Below are positions 57,929-64,000 of a DNA stretch of 64,000 bases, one piece after another. The stretch is from Emydura subglobosa (taxonomy: Eukaryota; Chordata; Testudines; Chelidae). Under the pieces are notes generated by a model that was not told the origin of the DNA, did no database searches, and saw nothing but the letters and a program-made list of their open reading frames with translations. Made by a program: the position numbers and the translations under genes. The stretch covers positions 19,131,049 to 19,195,048 of the forward strand of contig ML679956.1 in the NCBI GenBank assembly GCA_007922225.1, written 5' to 3'. The stretch's first letter is position 1, and every line of letters starts with the position of its first letter.

Positions 57929-58837
57929 TTTAATGTGGGTGTCACATATATTCTTTTACCTGAGCAAATGTGAATGGTCCTACAAATATTGTGAACATAT
58001 TAATGAAAGCCATTTGATAATTCGGCCCTTAAAAGTCTCTGCATGAGACTGCATACCAAGGGTCAATTTGGCCAGTTATATATTCTATGAAAGTGACTGA
58101 AGAAAGACATCTCTTATCTTGAACAGAACATAATAACTACTGATGTATTAGCTTTCAATTAATGGTTATATAATTTATGAATTATACATAGGAATGAACA
58201 TGCTTGGGTCAAATCACCAACTCATTCAAAGGAAAACTAAAACAAAGTAAGAAAGTATACAACAAAGATGGGTCAAGGAGCAATATTATAAATTAGATAT
58301 TGCTCAGTGATATGTTACTGTACTAATATCAAAAAGAAAATTAGAAATTAGTGCACTTTTTAGAACACAGTTAATATGCTCCCATAGGTGAAGCTCCACA
58401 CAAAGATACGTGGCCAGGGGTGTTGTGCACTAGTTGAAGTTTCTTCGCATTCAATACACTAATCCAGCCTGGAGGTGATAAAGACATGAATAATTGCCAT
58501 GAGGTCCATGTCTGCAAGGAAAGGACACAACCTCATAGCCAAGCAAATTAGAATTCTTCCCCTTTGAACATTCAGAAGTAGTGGTGGATTTAATAGGACC
58601 CAGCTACACTGCGAAACCTGGCAACTAAAGTACAAGCATTCCTTATCTATTAACAGGCCCATTTCGTCAAACCAGCAGCATCAACTGTTTAATAGATTGC
58701 CCTTTTACTAACCATCTCTTACCAGAGTGATAATATTAGCTAGACAGTGGGAAAGTCCTTGAAGCCCTTTAAATTAGGGCTATGGCAGTGGCACCTTCTA
58801 ATAATAATCATTATTATAAAACTGATGTAATATTGTA
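57929..58837. other. Unassigned DNA
   Basis: No gene or named repeat. Confidence 0.5.
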
Positions 58838-59135
58838 TAGCTTTAAAATACTCAAACATTAAATAATTCATCCTCTCAACATCCTGCTGAGGAAGGCTGG
58901 TATTGCTATCTAAGTCTGTGGGTGAGTAAATAAAACACACAGAGGTCCAAATTGTCAACAGCTGCAAATCCCCTAATTTCACTGAAGTCAATGGAACTAC
59001 AGGTCAGGTCAGAATCTGGCTCAGAGAACTGAAGTGGTTTGCCTGAGGCCACCTAAAAAATGAATGGCAGAATTTGTATTAGAATTCCTGATCCCTGATC
59101 TCATGCTCAATCGACTAGACAGTGCTGACTTCTAG
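58838..59135 (-). repeat. MIR/CORE-SINE-like repeat, antisense, with an insert
   Basis: Antisense SINE body: 'aataattcatcctctcaacatcctgctgaggaaggctggtattgctat' then 'aaacacacagaggt', and, after 'gaactgaagtggtttgcctgaggccac', the tRNA-like head in reverse ('gaattcctgatccctgatctcatgctcaatcgactagacagtgctga'). About 75 bp with a 'ctgaagtcaatgg' fold-back-like core (about 58945-59018) interrupts it. Order and orientation match a reversed copy of the 6.1-kb SINE. Confidence 0.65.
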
Positions 59136-59831
59136 GGCCTGCCTGTATAATGAGTGTATCTCTCATATTTGCAGAGCAGCTACATGGAGACTAATATATA
59201 TTTTCAGCCAGCATTATTCTCTTAATGACAAAGCTACATCAGATGCCCCGATTATTATTTTGGGAGAGCTGTTTTACACTCCATCTTTAATTGAAAACTC
59301 TTCAGCCCTTTTCTTGTATGGATTGCTACTGTTGCTCAATCTGCAAGACTAGGGATCTGTGGAGACAATTCAAGGAAAGAAAACTTTACAGTATTGACAA
59401 CACTTGTGATTTTTATCACTACTCTAGCAATTCTGAGGTAGTTTTTTACTTGTTCCATGAAAATATGATGAGAGGCTTCCAACCCACAAAATTTCCACCT
59501 CCTATTACTGTAAATGGGGCTGAAGCCACCAAGATGGCCACCATTTCCTGGTACTTTGCCTGCTTGTGGAAGTGAGGTTGCCTTTAATAAAGCTGGCTGT
59601 CCCCTCCCACTGTTTTCAATGAGACTGAAGCCATGTTCACAGGCAAAATGGCTGCCACTCAATGGTTTAGGGATTAGACAGGACACAGGGACTGTGAGGA
59701 GCAACAGAGACCCTGGGAAAGGTGGATGGGGAGAGTGAAAGAGGAGAAGGGGAACTGTGGGGCGCAGAGAGCAGTGCCGGGGAGTGGGAAATGGAGGGGA
59801 TAGAATGGCAACTCCACCAGCCTGCAGGAAG
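59136..59831. other. Unassigned DNA
   Basis: No gene was supported. The 176-codon minus-strand frame at 59336-59866 is proline- and leucine-rich, lacks a domain and runs into the next repeat, so it is not called. Confidence 0.45.
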
Positions 59832-60267
59832 CAGTGTTGCCATGTTGCTAATTGATCACAAGTCACAGGATTTTGGTGCCTGCAGGAGGAACTGTCACAA
59901 TTATCAAAGAAGCTCCTCTGATCATGTGATTTTTAGGGCTGGGCATGCGGGCAGAGCTCTGTGCAACAGCCTCAATACTGGGTCAAGACAGTAACAGGAG
60001 ATGGAGAACAGTTCCCCATTTTAGGGTTGAGGAGAGGGTAAGTGTAGTCTCCATCTTACAAGTCAGGAAGAGGTCTGCATTTCAAGCTGACTTTTCAACC
60101 TGAAATTATCACACATTGATAGAGGAATATAGAGGAGTTAAAAAGTAAAAAAGACAAGAAAACCATGATTTATTTTTTTTTAAATCTCATGATTTCCTGG
60201 GCCAATCTCATGAATTTTGAGTGACTAATTCATGATTTATGACCTTTTGAGGTTGGTAATAATACTG
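59832..60267. mobile_element. Inverted-repeat element (CAGTGTTGCCA ends)
   Basis: The left end is CAGTGTTGCCATGTTGCT. The right end 'gaggttggtaataatactg' is its decayed inverse. Inside, 'tgatcacaagtcacaggatttt' is mirrored by repeated 'aatctcatgattt' and 'aatctcatgaatttt' units. Flanking eight-mers do not match, so the class is uncertain; hAT-like is probable. Confidence 0.45.
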
Positions 60268-62960
60268 CATTAAAGCCAAGATTTTCAAAAATGGCTACTA
60301 ATTTTAGATCCTTTTTTCAATGTTCATTTAGAGTGATGTGAAAAAAGTCAGGCACTAAATGTCTGAAGTTGGACACTCACAAACTGAATTATTAAAGTCC
60401 TCCAAATACACTTCCTGCTCATATCCATAGTTACTCTCCTTCATTCTCCACTTCTTTGAAGCCTCTGTGTATTCTGGACATGTGGACAAGAACTCGGAGA
60501 GGAGGTGTTGTATGATTTTTTATAACAGCTGTGTACTTGATATTGTACATCGTGGCATACAGCCCCTACTAGGATTAATGGTTTCTAACGATTTAAAGAT
60601 CCACATGATATAATGAGGAGAGTTTAAGGACCTGAATTTGATCCTGTAACAGTTGGAGTTCTCCAGATATTGGTGCGTAAACTAGTTTTCAAGTGCAATT
60701 TTAAAGATTCTACCTACATAAAAAAAAAAAAAAAAGTTTAAGAAATGTCTTTAGTCAGCTTAAGAATCTGTGCCACATATCATGGGCAAAATATTTTGTA
60801 CTAAGATCATTACTTTTGAACTGAATGGCTGCTGAAGAAATTCCTTAATCTACAGACAGGAGGACAACAGAAGTATATTCCCGTTCAGGCTACTGAATCT
60901 ATTAGTAAGCAAATTAAAAGAAAATGTATTTTATCAAGAAAAAAATCTCATTGTGATATCACACTCTAAGAATAGGAAAATATTGTCTCTTATTTGAGAG
61001 TCATTATTATGGTATGACAGGTGCTTACCACAGTAGAGTACGATTCACTCAGTATAAAGATAATAACAATAGTCCTGAAAGTTTGTTGTTAATTAGAATT
61101 TAATTATATAGTTTCCCCTCTTTTTTAAGTTCAGTGATTAAGTTTTTTCAAGAGCATTTTCTTAATTAGTATTGCAACTAACTGAATTTTGAGTGCTTGT
61201 GTTGTTTTTCTAAGTTTAGCATAGGATTTTCTAATTAAATTATTTTGGCTAATCTTTCACTTTCTTTGTACAGAACAAAGTAGATCATATATATCCCCAC
61301 AGGAACTACTTTGCCACTATTCCATGATATGTTAGCGATAGCTTTTTAAAAAAATCACTACATGACAGTTGTTTTTCTTTTTAAAACATTATTTTCACTG
61401 TCTAATGGGAAGAGTGACTGAAATAGCTCAGACATTCTCATACATGTTATGCTATTTTTTTCATGCTTGAAAGTATCGTAACGTTCAAGGGAGCAATTAA
61501 AATTGTTCTGCTGTGCAGTAATAAAGAACAGGATTCTCAATTCAAGTGCCAGCCAAGGATGTAATCTTCTCAGTAAACCTGCACAGCACTACATTTTTGG
61601 GTCATATAATATGCTATCTGTTTCTACTGTAAAAATAATTAACTTTATTTATTTAAAAAAATTTAAACAAACAAATACAAAATATTTTAATCAATATGTG
61701 TGGTGATACACCACTACTATAATACAGCTTAGTAGGGGACAATAAATAAATAAATAAAATAAATAAATAAAAATTGAACAATCCAATTAAGAATATATAC
61801 ATTTAAACAATGACTTTTCACTGTTTACAAATTTAGTTTCTGGTATGTTTTAATTTGCTTTCACGTACTGTAAAATGTGTTAGGTTTCTGATGCCTTTCC
61901 AGCCTCCATTGACATTTTATTTTTCTAATTATGAAGACAAATTTACTTTCATTCCTCCCTGTGTTACATTTTAATGTTTACCCAAGTATTGTGATCATGA
62001 GGCTTATATTTCTAGGATCCAATTTCAGTGTTTAAGTCAGCTTTGATTCAGACACTTTCACAGAACTGTGCCACCTATGTGAAGGCACTGCTGTGAAACA
62101 TTACCTCTTCAGGATTTCCCTTCAGTCCTCTCATGGCACACTTACCAACATTTCTCACATTTTCAAAGAGATCTAGTCTCTTGTTTAAGAAAAACACAGA
62201 CAGAAAACTCTGAATAGAGGGAGAATTTTGACACATATCTGTGTTAAAGCAAACTGCAATCATTCTAGCACACACAAAGCACATCATTACAACATGTACT
62301 AATTCTTCCACAAGGAATCATTGTAGGAGATTAGTGTAACTTGTAACTTTTTTCTTCCCAAGCTGTCGTTTTTACACAGCTCCTGAGACACATATTCATA
62401 AGCTCCGTGTTATACCAACCATTCTGAAGCCACATACACCAAAGAAGGGCCATGGTGAGATCAGGCATTCCAGAATATAATTGAGCACTCTGGGAGAACC
62501 AGATGAGGCTACGGAAATCTTATCTTCCAATTTTCTTGAAAGTTTAATTAAACTGTACTAATCTTCATACGTGAAAAACAAATTGTAATACTCAAAACCA
62601 TGCAATTAAAATGGCCGGGAAGAAGGTACAACATATGGTCCATAATATCATAACAGCTTTATGGATATTGGTTCTTGTGCTGCTTCTTCCACATATTATG
62701 GACTTTCTAATGTACTAAATATACTGCCAGAAAAAACCAAGTCTACCCTATGCAAGAATTAGAGATAGGCTAAACCAAAACCCCAGATTAAAACCACACT
62801 GAACTTCACAGCTTGAGGCCATCTCTAATAAGAATGTAAAGTTATGAAAAGGCATCTCTTTGAGCTGACTACTTAAGGAAGATGAAGTTATCAAGTGAAC
62901 TGTTCCAGCAAAGCATATTCTAATCAGTCTAATTTTGTAAGTATTATGTCTGGCAATATG
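60268..62960. other. Unassigned AT-rich, repeat-poor DNA with simple repeats
   Basis: No exon or RNA gene was seen. It includes an A16 run (60720-60735) and an (AAAT)n microsatellite at 61739-61774. 61080-61260 is rich in TTAATT/TAATTA words. Confidence 0.5.
61739..61774. repeat. (AAAT)n microsatellite
   Basis: About nine AATA units with one slip. Confidence 0.9.
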
Positions 62961-62964
62961 AGAT

Positions 62965-63120
62965 AGCGTTTTTAGGGCCACATCTTGGGACCCTTGTAAG
63001 TCCATGGGAACAGTTTGGCCATAGACTTCACTAGAACCAGGATTTGGCTCATTTTACTATTTTAGACTGATTCAGCAAAGCACTTAAACATATACTTAAA
63101 GTAAAGCAAGTGCTTTGCTG
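62965..63120. repeat. Degenerate palindromic repeat sequence
   Basis: 'gattcagcaaagcacttaaaca' is partly mirrored by 'agcaagtgctttgctgcattgctgag'. Upstream, 'aagtccatggg...atagacttcac' echoes the tgaagtcaatgg-type centres of the other fold-backs. Diverged; family unnamed. Confidence 0.4.
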
Positions 63121-63645
63121 CATTGCTGAGCAGGGATGGAGTAAATCATTCACATATGTACTTCACTTAATCATGGCCTAAATCTGGGCTCTGGCAGACC
63201 AAAGGTGCAAGGGAGTTCTAAAGCAGAGAAGGGCCTTCATAGTATACTGCTTTCTACTGCATTAACTTGCATAGCATTCCCCTGTAGATTAGAGACAGAG
63301 AAAGGTGAGAGATTCAAGAGATTGGTTGGTCCTCTTTAACTCCATGGAGCCAGAGTCACGTAGAGGGGCTTCTGCAGGGTTGGGTGTTGAAGGCAGAGGG
63401 TAAGGAGGTGAAGAGAATCTGAGCAGTAAAAAAGGAAACATAAGGAGTTGTTTTCACAGTGTTGTAAAACACCATGTACTGTCATACTGACATTTAAATA
63501 ACAGTTTTGGAGAAATGTCTTTCCCTAAAATTAAGAGGAGAACATATTCTAATCAGTCAACATAAGAGAAGGGGTCAGAGAAAAAGGAAAGAAAGAGGGG
63601 AGTGTCAATATGCCTATGTAATGAAATAAGATAATATAATAATAG
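63121..63645. other. Unassigned DNA
   Basis: No gene or named repeat. Confidence 0.45.
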
Positions 63646-64000
63646 TGTAGCGCGGGCGGCTAGTTTAGCCCTCTCGTGGGTACTGTGCCCTCTTCGGCTA
63701 TGCCTATGGCGTGCCTGGGTGGGAGCGGGGGGAGGGGGGGGGAGTGGGGCGCCCGGTCCCGCCCTCTGCCCCGGGGCCCGACCCAGGGACCCTGTGTGGA
63801 GTAGTCTTCAAAAGTCCATGACTCACTCCCTTCCCTGGGTCACCTCTCTTTGGCCCCACTGCTCGCCGTCTGCTTCCTGGAACTGGGTGGGGAGGGATTC
63901 TCCCTTAGGCCTGTGCCTTGGGTCCCTGGCCTTAGCCAGACAGGTACCCCACCTCTCGTCTCTGGTACCTCTGGGGTTGTAATAGGTGGCAGTGGTTGCT
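63646..64000. other. Abruptly GC-rich segment, truncated by window end; probable repeat or LTR
   Basis: The composition switches from AT-rich to GC-rich exactly at TGTAGCGCGGGCGG. A TG start and a sharp border suggest an LTR or another mobile element more than a gradual CpG island. The 87-codon frame at 63719-63982 is compositional. A promoter-type CpG island remains the alternative. Confidence 0.4.

Noticed and set aside
59336..59866. 176-codon minus-strand frame
   Set aside because: No recognisable domain. It runs into an inverted-repeat element at 59832, and composition alone can explain it.
1..64000. CRISPR arrays, operons, phage or plasmid features
   Set aside because: No regularly spaced identical repeats and no dense coding. 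The content is that of a vertebrate nuclear genome.

Overview
The window is vertebrate nuclear DNA, most likely from a turtle; a crocodilian is the main alternative. The evidence is repeat content: CR1 LINEs ending in ATTCTATG-type tails, a DIRS-like retrotransposon, Penelope-like element (PLE) ends, many short non-autonomous hAT and pogo/Tigger-type DNA elements, a MIR/CORE-SINE and a 5S rRNA-derived SINE. Birds carry the same CR1 type but far fewer DNA transposons. I found no host protein-coding exon, no functional tRNA or rRNA gene and no prokaryotic feature. The window reads as AT-rich intergenic or intronic DNA carrying transposon remnants, several of them nested. Superfamily assignments rest on terminal motifs, duplications and recognisable protein motifs read by eye, not on a database search.

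Layout. 1-10.7 kb is mostly unassigned AT-rich DNA with a hAT-like element (2.8 kb), a large fold-back (3.9-4.3 kb), a tRNA-like repeat fragment (4.8 kb), a 'GGGTTGCCAC' terminal-inverted-repeat element (5.5 kb) and a MIR-like SINE (6.1 kb). 10.7-20 kb has an LTR-like block, a hAT-like and a pogo-like element back to back (12.3-12.9 kb), a GC-rich hAT element with a perfect 8-bp target duplication (17.3 kb) and an antisense LTR (18.6-19.9 kb). At 20-21.8 kb a CR1 has split a hAT-like element. At 27.2-33.8 kb a minus-strand DIRS relic is interrupted by a hAT element and by a long, nearly uninterrupted CR1. At 35.0-36.4 kb is a pogo-like element with a 27-bp terminal inverted repeat and an internal duplication. 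At 39.1 kb is a fold-back PLE end with a 14-bp target duplication. At 39.7-41.6 kb is a solo LTR broken by two other elements. At 44.1-45.35 kb is a PLE relic with a second PLE-type end inside it. At 50.4-52.8 kb is an older minus-strand CR1, followed by another LTR (53.2-54.3 kb). The right end becomes abruptly GC-rich at 63646, probably a repeat cut by the window edge.

Nothing here acts together as a pathway. The interest lies in the nesting, which gives relative ages, and in hAT-like elements that share near-identical ends and a TA-centred target but have different interiors.
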